A stretch of 64,000 bases of DNA from Sphingobacteriales bacterium (GTDB taxonomy: Bacteria > Bacteroidota > Bacteroidia > Sphingobacteriales > Sphingobacteriaceae), in contig JAQBOG010000033.1 in NCBI GenBank assembly GCA_028288165.1, positions 62,001-126,000 of the forward strand. The letters run 5' to 3'. The number at the start of each line of letters is the position of its first letter. The first letter of the stretch is position 1. The translations under genes and the position numbers were made by a program. Under the pieces are notes generated by a model that was not told the DNA's origin, made no database searches, and worked only from the letters and a program-made list of their open reading frames with translations. Of the stretch, positions 30,774-40,335 are shown piece after piece.

Positions 30774-31853
30774 ATGCTAGAGCAATTAAAACAAACATAT
30801 AAGGGTAAAAAGGTATTTCTAACGGGTCATACTGGCTTCAAAGGTGCCTGGCTGCTGAAAACGCTTCATCTTTTAGGCGCGGAAGTAAAGGGTTACGCAT
30901 TAGCACCCCAACACAAAGATGACCTGTTTAATTTGATTAACGGAGATCAGATCTGCGATTCCGTAATCGCAGATCTGAGAGATCGTTCAGCCTTGACTAA
31001 AGCGGTCTTGGAATTTCAGCCCGATTTTATTTTTCATCTAGCCGCCCAACCTTTAGTTAGATTATCTTATGAATTCCCATCAGAAACTTTTGAGGTAAAT
31101 GCTATTGGTACTGCAAATTTATTAGATGCGGTTAGGCTTTTGGAAAAGCAATGCTCCAACGTATTGATTACCACCGATAAGGTTTATTATAATAACGAAT
31201 GGGAATATCCGTATAGAGAAAACGATAGGCTTGGAGGTTATGATCCTTATAGTGCGAGCAAAGCATGCGCTGAGCTTGTAATTGATTCTTACCGAAATTC
31301 TTTTTTTAATAAATCAAAATACGAAAATCATAAAAAAGGTATTGCAGTCGGACGTGCTGGTAATGTAATAGGAGGGGGAGATTGGTCAAAAGACCGGTTA
31401 ATTCCGGATATTGCAAAAGCTTTGGTTACTAACAAGCAAATTTTGATCAGGAATCCTAAATCAGTTCGCCCATGGCAGCATGTTTTGGAGCCCGTTATTG
31501 CTTATCTTATTTTAGGCGCAAATTTAAGTTCAGAGCCACATAGGTTTAGCCAAGCCTATAATTTTGGACCTTATGGCACTGATGCTTTGCCGGTATCGGA
31601 GATGTTGAAGCTAGCACTTGCTTGTTGGGGTAGTGGTACATTTAAGATAGAACAAGACCCTAATCAGCCGCATGAAGCTGGTTTATTAAAACTTGATATC
31701 AGCAAATCAATTACAGAATTAGGTTGGAAGCCTAAGATGAATGCCAATGCTGCGGTAGAGATGACGATCGATTGGTATAAACAGTTCTCAGATAACCAAA
31801 AAAGTATTAATCAGTTTACTGAGCAGCAAATTTTAAATTATTTGAATGCATAA
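30774..31853 (+). CDS. rfbG: CDP-glucose 4,6-dehydratase
   Basis: MLEQLKQTYKGKKVFLTGHTGFKGAWLLKTLHLLGAEVKGYAL; ITTDKVYYNNEWEYPYRENDRLGGYDPYSASKACAELV. Start trimmed from 30744. Confidence 0.95.
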   Translation: MLEQLKQTYKGKKVFLTGHTGFKGAWLLKTLHLLGAEVKGYALAPQHKDDLFNLINGDQICDSVIADLRDRSALTKAVLEFQPDFIFHLAAQPLVRLSYEFPSETFEVNAIGTANLLDAVRLLEKQCSNVLITTDKVYYNNEWEYPYRENDRLGGYDPYSASKACAELVIDSYRNSFFNKSKYENHKKGIAVGRAGNVIGGGDWSKDRLIPDIAKALVTNKQILIRNPKSVRPWQHVLEPVIAYLILGANLSSEPHRFSQAYNFGPYGTDALPVSEMLKLALACWGSGTFKIEQDPNQPHEAGLLKLDISKSITELGWKPKMNANAAVEMTIDWYKQFSDNQKSINQFTEQQILNYLNA

Positions 31854-32757
31854 AGTTCTCATCACTGGTATAACTGGATTTTTGGGCTCCCATATTGCCG
31901 AGAGCTTAAGTAAAAATGGGATACAAGTTATTGGACTTAAAAGAACAAATTCCGATTCATGGAGATGTAAAGATTTTGAACATACTATTAGTTGGGTTAA
32001 TTTAGATTCTGCTGGTAACTGGAAAAATATTCTTGCAGAAAAAGCCCCTAATGTGATCATTCATAGCGCATGGATTGGTGTCGAGGCAGCAGATAGAGAC
32101 AATTGGGGAGAGCAAGTAAAGAATATAGATTTTTTAGTTGATCTACTAGAACTCGCAAGGGAAGTTAAAATAGACAAATTTATCTTTTTGGGCTCTCAAG
32201 CAGAATATGGTTACATAAATGGTAAAATAAAGGAAGAACAAGCCGGTATTGCTTTAAATGCCTATGGAGGTATCAAACTGGCCTCTTTAGAAATTCTAAA
32301 AACTTTTTGTGAGGTGAACGAAATTAATTGGATATGGCTAAGGCTATTTTCTCTATTTGGCGAAAAGGAAAATACAAATTGGTTAATTCCTTCTGTTATA
32401 AATAAAATGGCAGTTGATAAAGAAATGGATTTAACTGCTGGTGAGCAAACATACGCATATTTATATGTGAAAGATTTTTCAAAAATCATTAATTTAATCG
32501 TGACGAAACAGGTAATTTCTGGAATTTATAATATTTCCTCTAATCAAACCTATCAACTTAAATCACTACTTGAATATATAAGACAACAGGTGAAACCCAG
32601 TTTTAAATTAAATTTTGGTGCTATACCGTATCGGAACAATCAATCTATGCATATCGAGGGCGATATCACTAAAATTACAGAGCAGATTGGTACTATCGAG
32701 TTTACGGATTTTAAAGTAGCAATGCAAAGTACTATAAATTACTACATTTTAGAGTAG
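31846..32757 (+). CDS. NAD-dependent epimerase/dehydratase (SDR), candidate CDP-dideoxyhexose 4-ketoreductase or side-chain ketoreductase
   Basis: MHKVLITGITGFLGSHIAESL Rossmann motif; LNAYGGIKLASLE in the catalytic Tyr/Lys region (YGGIK); placed inside the CDP-sugar module. Confidence 0.8.
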   Translation: MHKVLITGITGFLGSHIAESLSKNGIQVIGLKRTNSDSWRCKDFEHTISWVNLDSAGNWKNILAEKAPNVIIHSAWIGVEAADRDNWGEQVKNIDFLVDLLELAREVKIDKFIFLGSQAEYGYINGKIKEEQAGIALNAYGGIKLASLEILKTFCEVNEINWIWLRLFSLFGEKENTNWLIPSVINKMAVDKEMDLTAGEQTYAYLYVKDFSKIINLIVTKQVISGIYNISSNQTYQLKSLLEYIRQQVKPSFKLNFGAIPYRNNQSMHIEGDITKITEQIGTIEFTDFKVAMQSTINYYILE

Positions 32758-32760
32758 AAT

Positions 32761-34479
32761 ATGAAAGCATCAGATTTTATCGCAGATTTCTTGAAAAGAA
32801 AGGGAGTCGAAAGTGTTTTTGAGTTATCTGGCGGAATGATTACTCATATTTTAGATTCTATTAATCAGACTACAGATATCAAGATCATAACCATGCACCA
32901 CGAGCAAGCAGCAGCTTTTGCTGCTGAAGGTTATGCCCGGGTAAAGGGATTGCCCGGAGTAGCTTTAGCTACTAGTGGGCCTGGGGCAACCAATCTATTA
33001 ACAGGTATTGGCAGTTGTTTCTTTGACTCAACACCGGCCGTATTTATTACGGGTCAGGTAAATCGGCATGAGCAAAAAGGAGACAGGAATATAAGGCAGC
33101 TTGGTTTTCAAGAAACAGATATTATAGCAATGGCAAAGCCTATTACCAAAGCTTGTTTTTTGGTTAATGATCCAGATGAGCTAGAACATGCGTTTGAGCA
33201 GGCTTTTAGAATTGCATGTGAAGGACGACCTGGACCGGTACTGATTGATGTACCAATGGATGTACAACGGATCCAAATTGAACCTCAATATTTGCCTTTA
33301 GAATACAGTAAAAAGAACATAATTTCTCAAGATATTTTATTGAGTTTAATTGCCCATATTAACACGGCAAAAAGACCATTAATATTGTCGGGACGGGGTA
33401 TAAAAGCTGCAAAATGCCAGGCTGTTTTTGATGATTTTGTTGAAAAAACAAAGATACCAGTAATAACCACATTATTGGGTTTAGATACCATCTCTTATAC
33501 GGATCCGCTTCGAGTAGGTTTTATTGGTAGTTATGGAAACAGATGGGCCAACATTGCTTTTGGGGAGTGTGATCTACTTATTGTACTAGGAAGCCGCTTA
33601 GATATTCGTCAAACTGGGGCAGACACAAAGTTCATAGAAAATCGTAAAATTTACCACATTGATTGCGAGAATGGTGAGATCAACAATCGGGTGAAAGGAT
33701 GTGTTCCTGTTTTGGCAAATTTGTCAGATTTTTTTAATCAGTTTTTTGCAGCTGCCAGTAGTGTAGATTTCTCATTACCAAATGAATGGATTAGCCGCAT
33801 AAGTGAATTAAGAACATTATGGCCGGATACAGAGGAATTAACACCGACTGGAATTAATCCCAATAAATTCATGCATACCCTTTCCCAAGCAAGTCAGCAG
33901 GCAAAAGTTTATCTGGCAGATGTGGGAAGCCATCAAATGTGGGCAGCTCAATCTTTAGAATTAAAACCAGACCAGCATTTTCTAACATCAGGAGGAATGG
34001 GAGCCATGGGTTTTTCCTTGCCAGCAGGCATTGGCGCCTGTGTGGCACTTAATAACCAGCCCGTTATAGTGATTATAGGAGATGGCTGTATGCAAATAAA
34101 TATTCAGGAATTACAAACTATTGTTAGAAATAAGCTCCAGATTAAAATTATCGTTTTGAATAACAGAACCTTAGGAATGATCAGACAATTTCAAGATAGT
34201 TACTTTGATTCTCGTTACCAATCCACGTATTGGGGATACAGCGCACCAGACTTTACTAAAGTAGCGCTAGCTTATGGTATTGATGCGATGACTATAGAAA
34301 GCGCTGAAGAAATAGGGGATGCAGTAAAATGGCTTTGGACTTCTGAAAATCAATATAAACCCCAATTGCTGCAAGTTATGATAGATCCACATACCAATAC
34401 GTACCCTAAAATAGCATTTGGCAAACCCTTAACAGAAATGGAACCATTCTCTAAACCCATAGAGATGGAAGGTACCTGA
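32761..34479 (+). CDS. Thiamine-diphosphate-dependent enzyme, acetolactate-synthase-like (candidate YerE-type acyl transferase for branched-chain sugar)
   Basis: MHHEQAAAFAAEGYARVKGLPGVALATSGPGATNLLTGIGSCFFDSTPAVFITGQV; GDGCMQINIQELQTIVRNKLQIKIIVLNNRTLGM (ThDP motif). Confidence 0.85.
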   Translation: MKASDFIADFLKRKGVESVFELSGGMITHILDSINQTTDIKIITMHHEQAAAFAAEGYARVKGLPGVALATSGPGATNLLTGIGSCFFDSTPAVFITGQVNRHEQKGDRNIRQLGFQETDIIAMAKPITKACFLVNDPDELEHAFEQAFRIACEGRPGPVLIDVPMDVQRIQIEPQYLPLEYSKKNIISQDILLSLIAHINTAKRPLILSGRGIKAAKCQAVFDDFVEKTKIPVITTLLGLDTISYTDPLRVGFIGSYGNRWANIAFGECDLLIVLGSRLDIRQTGADTKFIENRKIYHIDCENGEINNRVKGCVPVLANLSDFFNQFFAAASSVDFSLPNEWISRISELRTLWPDTEELTPTGINPNKFMHTLSQASQQAKVYLADVGSHQMWAAQSLELKPDQHFLTSGGMGAMGFSLPAGIGACVALNNQPVIVIIGDGCMQINIQELQTIVRNKLQIKIIVLNNRTLGMIRQFQDSYFDSRYQSTYWGYSAPDFTKVALAYGIDAMTIESAEEIGDAVKWLWTSENQYKPQLLQVMIDPHTNTYPKIAFGKPLTEMEPFSKPIEMEGT

Positions 34480-34527
34480 TATAATTTACCTTAACAAAAT
34501 CATTAATAAAAAATACCAAGACCCGTT

Positions 34528-35829
34528 ATGATAAAAAATATTACAGATTTAAACCTAAATCAAAGTTTACGCGAAATAGCCAGACAAAAAGCAAAACAAG
34601 TTATCATTCCGGGCCAAAACTACATCCCCGTAACTGGCAAGGTGATTGATGAAGAAGATATCCTTTTAGGAGTGGATGCAGCTTTAGACGGTTGGTTAAC
34701 TGCGGGTCGTTTTGCTAATCAGTTTGAACAAGACTTTGCCCAATATTTTGGAGCAACAAGAGCTTTATTAGTCAATTCTGGTTCTTCTGCCAATCTGGTT
34801 GCTTTCTATGCGCTTACTTCCCCTAAACTGGGATATCGGGCTATTAAACCGGGTGATGAAGTAATTACGGTTGCTGCAGGTTTCCCAACAACTATTAACC
34901 CATTAATTCAATTTGGGGCCATACCCGTATTTGTGGACGTAGATATTGCTACTCACAATATTTTATCAGAAGATATAGCGAAGGCAGTATCTCCTAAAAC
35001 AAAGGCCATCATGATTGCCCACTCTTTAGGCAACCCTTTTGATTTGGACGAAGTAATGCGGGTAGCTAAAAAATATAACCTATGGGTAGTGGAAGATGAT
35101 TGTGATTCATTAGGGGCGACCTACAAGGGTAAAAAGACCGGAACTTTCGGCGACATTTCTACTTTCTCTTTTTATCCTGCACATCACATTACCATGGGTG
35201 AAGGTGGCGCTGTTTTAATCAATAATCCTGAATTAGCTAAATTGGCTGAAAGTTTCAGAGACTGGGGCCGTGATTGTTATTGCGAACCAGGTAAAGATAA
35301 TACCTGCGGCTGTCGTTTCGGACAACAATTAGGGACTTTACCTTACGGATATGATCATAAATATACTTACTCTCATATTGGCTTCAATTTAAAAGTTACC
35401 GATATGCAGGCTGCTTTTGGTGTATCTCAGTTAAAAAAACTAGATCATTTCGTACAACGCCGACGAGAAAACTACGCGGCATTGTATTCGAGAATGAAAG
35501 AACTGGAAGATATCTTTATTTTACCTGAAGCTACTCCCCATTCAGATCCATCATGGTTTGGTTTCTTACTTACGCTACGTGAAGGGGATTCGAATGACCG
35601 GCACATGCTTGTTCAACACTTGGAAGAGAAAAAAATTGGAACCCGATTATTGTTTGGTGGCAATTTATTAAGACAACCCGCTTATGCTAATATTCAGTAT
35701 CGTGTAGTTGGTGATTTAAAGAATACTGATACGATTATGAATCAGTCTTTTTGGTTAGGAGTGTGGCCGGGTTTGAACGAAAGTCATTATGATTATATGG
35801 TTCAGGTTATCAAGGATTATTTAAAATGA
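34528..35829 (+). CDS. rfbH: CDP-6-deoxy-L-threo-D-glycero-4-hexulose-3-dehydrase (E1 / RfbH / DdhC)
   Basis: [16 protein letters not shown], with His in place of the PLP Lys as in E1 enzymes; cysteine cluster [15 protein letters not shown]. Confidence 0.93.
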   Translation: MIKNITDLNLNQSLREIARQKAKQVIIPGQNYIPVTGKVIDEEDILLGVDAALDGWLTAGRFANQFEQDFAQYFGATRALLVNSGSSANLVAFYALTSPKLGYRAIKPGDEVITVAAGFPTTINPLIQFGAIPVFVDVDIATHNILSEDIAKAVSPKTKAIMIAHSLGNPFDLDEVMRVAKKYNLWVVEDDCDSLGATYKGKKTGTFGDISTFSFYPAHHITMGEGGAVLINNPELAKLAESFRDWGRDCYCEPGKDNTCGCRFGQQLGTLPYGYDHKYTYSHIGFNLKVTDMQAAFGVSQLKKLDHFVQRRRENYAALYSRMKELEDIFILPEATPHSDPSWFGFLLTLREGDSNDRHMLVQHLEEKKIGTRLLFGGNLLRQPAYANIQYRVVGDLKNTDTIMNQSFWLGVWPGLNESHYDYMVQVIKDYLK

Positions 35830-35847
35830 TGACCATTCACTTACATA

Positions 35848-36082
35848 GCCACACCACACAGTAATCGTTCCTGGTAGGGATTTCCTATAACGCTTAAACC
35901 CAATGGAAGAGTGAATTGAGTAGATTTATCAAAATAAAATTGGTTACAGGTAGCTTTTTTAAGATGATTTTACGAAACAGCCTTATTTTAAAGCCGTGAA
36001 ATATCATATGGTTGGAGAATTGAGGAATATGGATATTGCCATGAACGATACGTTTTGGATAGAGATTTATCCAGTAGAGTAA
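35848..36082 (+). pseudogene. Decayed remnant of the C-terminus of a second rfbH copy
   Basis: Conceptual translation with frameshifts and stops: ATPHSNRSW*GFPITLKPNGRVN*VDLSK / IGYR*LF*DDFTKQPYFKAVKYHMVGELRNMDIAMNDTFWIEIYPVE*, against the intact neighbour [35 protein letters not shown] / [46 protein letters not shown]. Confidence 0.85.
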
Positions 36083-36112
36083 ATACCACCAAATTTATAA
36101 TAAAACTTTAGT

Positions 36113-36949
36113 ATGTTATATATGAGTAATAAATTATCTATATATGCAAGCACACATTGTCATCCAGTGATGCTACAGAATGATTTTATTATTCCACTTC
36201 AACTTAGGAAAAATATTACAGGTATTGATTTGGGTTATTTGTCAGATGACACAGGTGACAATATTAGTGATCGCGGGATATCTTATGGAGGAGGATTACC
36301 ATCGTTATACTGGATTTGGAAAAATGATATTGAAAGTGATTATGTGGGATTTTGTCAATACAGACGATATTTCCTTCTTGATGAAAAACATAACTATTTT
36401 CAAATTGAATATGTAACAAATGAAGATGGATTAAAAAAAATCAAATTTGAAGATAAATACATTAGAGGCATTTTAGAGAAGTATGATGTAGTTTTATCAA
36501 AAAAAAGAAGATTTACTAAATCTGTCTGGAATACTTATGCTAGGATGCATGACCAAAGGGATTTTGTTGCATTGGAATTAGCAATAGAACAAGTGTGTCC
36601 AGAATACTCAAATATATTTAATATACATATTAAAAAAGGAAATATCCTTCCTCAATTTGGTATGATAGTAACCTCTAAAGAAATATTTGATAATTTTTGC
36701 GAATGGATCTTCCCAATAATTTACAAGCTGGATTTAATGAAGGATGCCAATAAAAATTCATTATCAGAACCAAGGCGGATTGATTATATTTTCGAACATC
36801 TTATGCCTTTATATTTTATAAAACATAAGGAGTTAAAAATAAAGCACTTACCTATTATCGTGGCTGATCCAACAAAAAAGGCAGTTTCAAATTTTAGATA
36901 TTTATGTTCACAGTTAAAGACAGAATTAAGATTTCTATTTAATATTTAA
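36113..36949 (+). CDS. DUF4422-type capsular polysaccharide glycosyltransferase
   Basis: LSIYASTHCHPV; GGGLPSLYWIWKNDIESDYVGFCQYRRYF. Confidence 0.75.
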   Translation: MLYMSNKLSIYASTHCHPVMLQNDFIIPLQLRKNITGIDLGYLSDDTGDNISDRGISYGGGLPSLYWIWKNDIESDYVGFCQYRRYFLLDEKHNYFQIEYVTNEDGLKKIKFEDKYIRGILEKYDVVLSKKRRFTKSVWNTYARMHDQRDFVALELAIEQVCPEYSNIFNIHIKKGNILPQFGMIVTSKEIFDNFCEWIFPIIYKLDLMKDANKNSLSEPRRIDYIFEHLMPLYFIKHKELKIKHLPIIVADPTKKAVSNFRYLCSQLKTELRFLFNI

Positions 36950-36957
36950 TTCAATAT

Positions 36958-38487
36958 ATGTCAACTTCTTCTCGTGTTATTAAAAACACAGGTTTTTTAT
37001 ATATGAAGATGGGTATAACTGTTTTTATATCTCTTTATACCACCCGATTAATACTTAACTCATTAGGAGCATCTGATTTTGGAGTCTTTAATGTTGTCGG
37101 AGGAGCAATAGCTATGCTTGCATTTTTAAATACAGCAATGGCTTCAGCAACGCAACGGTTCATGTCTTTTTCCGAAGGAGAAGGAAATTTAGAAAAGCGA
37201 AAGCAGCAATTCAATATTAGCATTTTATTACATCTAATAATAGCAATCATTGTAGTAGCAATTATGGAATGTTTCTATTTTTTTTTATTTAATGGAATAT
37301 TGAATATAGATATACATCGAATATATGCTGCCAAAATGATCTATCAATTTTTGGTTATTAGTACGATGTTTACAATCATGACAGTACCCTATGATGCAGT
37401 GTTAAATGCTCGTGAAAATATGTTGTATTATGCTCTTGTAGGAATCGTAGAATCAATACTTAAACTACTGGTTGCAATTTATGTGATGTACACTTCAGAA
37501 GATAAATTGATTGTTTATGGTTTTTTAATGGCTTCAATTTCATTAGTAATTATGATTGCTATGAGAGTGTATAATCACAAGAAGTATGATGAATGTCAGA
37601 TTGATATAAAAAGATATTATAATAAATCATTAATGAAAGAAATGACTTTTTTTGCCGGATGGAATTTGATAGGTAGTGCAAGTAGTATTATAGCTGGATA
37701 TGGTTCAGGTATTATTTTAAATCATTTTTTTGGTACAGTATTAAATACAGTTAATGGAATTTCAGGGCAATTGAACGGGCAATTGTTAACATTTTCTAAT
37801 ACACTACAGAAAGCACTAAGTCCAGTGATAACTAAAAGTGAAGGTGGTGGAAATAGAGAATTAATGAAAAGGGCTACTTTAACAGGAACTAAATTATCAT
37901 TTTTATTGTTTGCAATTATAAGTATCCCTTTTCTTATCGATACGCAATATATCTTAAAACTATGGTTAAAAAATATTCCTGAATGGTCAGTGGTTTTCTG
38001 TAGGCTATTTGTCGTATTTACATTAATAGAACAATTAACAAGAACGTTCTCAACAGCTATAGCAGCTACTGGTAAAATTAAATATGTCAACGTTATAAAT
38101 TCTGTTGTTTTAATTTTAAGTGTTCTAGCATTATACTTAGTATTTGCAGCCGGTCTTTCTCCAGTTTTTTTACCCGTATTAGCAATAATCACAGCTTTAG
38201 TTTTCTCGATATTAAATATTGTTTTTGTGAAAAAATATTGTAGTATAGGGTATAAAGATTATTTTGAAAATGTTTTTTTTAGAGTGTTTATAGTATTTTC
38301 TATAAGTTATATAATCGGATTATTACCGAATTTATACTTAAATGAGTCCTTTATAAGATTGGTATTAACATTTTTATCTTCTGTTATTACATTTATAATC
38401 ACATCATTCTATATCGGATTAGATCAAGTTGAACAACAAATTGTTGTTCAACTGTTCTGTAAGATTAAAAAATACATCAACAAATGA
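36958..38487 (+). CDS. Polysaccharide flippase (Wzx-like, MOP superfamily)
   Basis: 509 aa multi-TM; FISLYTTRLILNSLGASDFGVFNVVGGAIAMLAFLNTAMASATQRFMS. Confidence 0.85.
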   Translation: MSTSSRVIKNTGFLYMKMGITVFISLYTTRLILNSLGASDFGVFNVVGGAIAMLAFLNTAMASATQRFMSFSEGEGNLEKRKQQFNISILLHLIIAIIVVAIMECFYFFLFNGILNIDIHRIYAAKMIYQFLVISTMFTIMTVPYDAVLNARENMLYYALVGIVESILKLLVAIYVMYTSEDKLIVYGFLMASISLVIMIAMRVYNHKKYDECQIDIKRYYNKSLMKEMTFFAGWNLIGSASSIIAGYGSGIILNHFFGTVLNTVNGISGQLNGQLLTFSNTLQKALSPVITKSEGGGNRELMKRATLTGTKLSFLLFAIISIPFLIDTQYILKLWLKNIPEWSVVFCRLFVVFTLIEQLTRTFSTAIAATGKIKYVNVINSVVLILSVLALYLVFAAGLSPVFLPVLAIITALVFSILNIVFVKKYCSIGYKDYFENVFFRVFIVFSISYIIGLLPNLYLNESFIRLVLTFLSSVITFIITSFYIGLDQVEQQIVVQLFCKIKKYINK

Positions 38488-39281
38488 ATAACTGCTCAAT
38501 TTTTGTAAGTTCTTCCGATGCGTATTCGGATTTATGGCCGGTATTCTTTGATCTGTTTAAAAAATATTGGCCTGAATATAAGGGAGAAATTGTTTTGAAT
38601 ACAGAAACTTTAAGTTATTCGCATCTAGATTTAAATATCCGTTGTACTAAAGTGGGTAAACTGGGTAGCTTTGGAAAAGTGTTGCGTGCAGGCTTAGATT
38701 CTTCTACTTCAGAAAACGTGTTATTAGTTATGATTGACTATATCTTTATGGGAAAAGTAAATCATCAGAAGGTGGAGGAATATTATCAATTTTTTTGTGA
38801 AAACAAGTTAGATTCTCTCTGTCTGGTTCATCAAGATTATCCGAATGTAACATCAGCGACCCACCCTGATTTAATTAGCGTGATTCCGCCAGCACCTCAT
38901 ATTATGTTTTCATACCAAATAGCTTTTTGGACAAAGGTGATGCTACGGGAAATGGCTTTACCGCATGAGAATCCCTGGATGTCCGAATGGTATGGTTCAC
39001 AACGGGCAGAAAAAATTAAGATAAAATTGGTTTGTCCAAAAAGTGAAATACGGTACCCAATTCCATACGACTCAAGGGGTTGTTTGCACCAAGGTAAATG
39101 GTTAGATAATGCTGTCCAGTTCTTACATTCAATTGATTATTCAATAAATTTTGATAGGCGTGGTTATTATGTGGATGGATATAATACATTCACGTTTAGG
39201 GTAAGATTGAAATTAAAAATTTGGTCGACAGGGCTTAAAGGCAGTTATTTAGATTTGCTCTTACGTAAAAAGATTGTCTGA
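38484..39281 (+). CDS. Hypothetical protein, possible glycosyltransferase
   Basis: Overlaps wzx by 4 bp; VMIDYIFMGKVN could be a nucleotide-sugar-binding acidic motif. Inference only. Confidence 0.45.
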   Translation: MNNCSIFVSSSDAYSDLWPVFFDLFKKYWPEYKGEIVLNTETLSYSHLDLNIRCTKVGKLGSFGKVLRAGLDSSTSENVLLVMIDYIFMGKVNHQKVEEYYQFFCENKLDSLCLVHQDYPNVTSATHPDLISVIPPAPHIMFSYQIAFWTKVMLREMALPHENPWMSEWYGSQRAEKIKIKLVCPKSEIRYPIPYDSRGCLHQGKWLDNAVQFLHSIDYSINFDRRGYYVDGYNTFTFRVRLKLKIWSTGLKGSYLDLLLRKKIV

Positions 39282-39290
39282 CTATTTATT

Positions 39291-40271
39291 ATGTACAAAC
39301 TAATTACAAAAATCAAACTCCGTCTTTGGGCTGAAATCGTTAAAAAAGCCAGAAATACATTTCTATATCCGTTTATCTATAAATCGTATTGGCACAGCTT
39401 ACTCTTTTTAAAAAAAGAAGGCGTTGACAATGATTATTTTTATTTTACAGCACGTCCCAATCCTGTCGCAGGAATAGGTCACCAAATGGCGAACTGGATT
39501 GCCGGTTATTGGTTTGCTCGCCAATTTGGATTAGACTTTGCTCACATTCCTTTTTCTAACTCGAAATGGGAATCTTTTTTAGGCTTTGGTGAGGGTGAAA
39601 CCGCAGTAGTTAACTTACTAAATATAGGATATAAAAAAGTAAAACTACCCTTATTTGATGAATTCAATAAAGCTGAAGTGGCATTACAGCAAAAAATAAT
39701 TGCATCGTACACTCATAAAAAAGTAGTCTTTATAGCAGAGCAAGATCAAGGTTATCGTAATCAGTTTGGAGTTATGGAAGCCATTAAACAGAAATTTCAT
39801 ACTGCACCGGCAAGAATAAAAGACCAATTAATTTTTGATTCCGAATCGTTCAACATAGCTATTCACGTTCGTAGGGGAGATATTGTCATCGGGCAGGAAA
39901 ATCATAATCCCAATTTATTGATGCGTTGGCAAGAAAATGGCTATTTTGAAAAAGTACTCTGTAGAGTGATAGATACTATCAAAATAGAGAAATCTATTGC
40001 TATTTATGTGTTTTCACAAGGACTAAAAAAAGATTTTCCCGAATTTGAACAATTTGAGAATCTTCATTTTTGTTTGGATATGAATGCTCAAGATTCTTTT
40101 ATGCATATGGTAAATGCTGATTTATTGATTACCAGTAAAAGCTCTTTTTCCTACAAGCCTGCTTTGCTCAATAAAGGCATCAAAGTATGCCCGAAAGACT
40201 TTTGGCACGGATATCCTGATTCGGAAGATTGGATATTGGCGGATGAAAATGGGAATTTTGAATTGTATTGA
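39291..40271 (+). CDS. GT11-like (alpha-1,2-fucosyltransferase superfamily) glycosyltransferase
   Basis: IAIHVRRGDIV motif; ADLLITSKSSFSYKPALLNKGIKV. Confidence 0.6.
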   Translation: MYKLITKIKLRLWAEIVKKARNTFLYPFIYKSYWHSLLFLKKEGVDNDYFYFTARPNPVAGIGHQMANWIAGYWFARQFGLDFAHIPFSNSKWESFLGFGEGETAVVNLLNIGYKKVKLPLFDEFNKAEVALQQKIIASYTHKKVVFIAEQDQGYRNQFGVMEAIKQKFHTAPARIKDQLIFDSESFNIAIHVRRGDIVIGQENHNPNLLMRWQENGYFEKVLCRVIDTIKIEKSIAIYVFSQGLKKDFPEFEQFENLHFCLDMNAQDSFMHMVNADLLITSKSSFSYKPALLNKGIKVCPKDFWHGYPDSEDWILADENGNFELY

Positions 40272-40335
40272 AACAGAATGTATTTATGGAAAAGATGAGA
40301 TCTGAATTTATTGACCGGATGAAATATATAATATT

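Noticed and set aside
32761-34479. Housekeeping acetolactate synthase (ilvB)
   Set aside because: No ilvN/ilvC neighbours, and it is embedded between CDP-sugar genes; a sugar-modifying role is the better contextual fit, though not proven.
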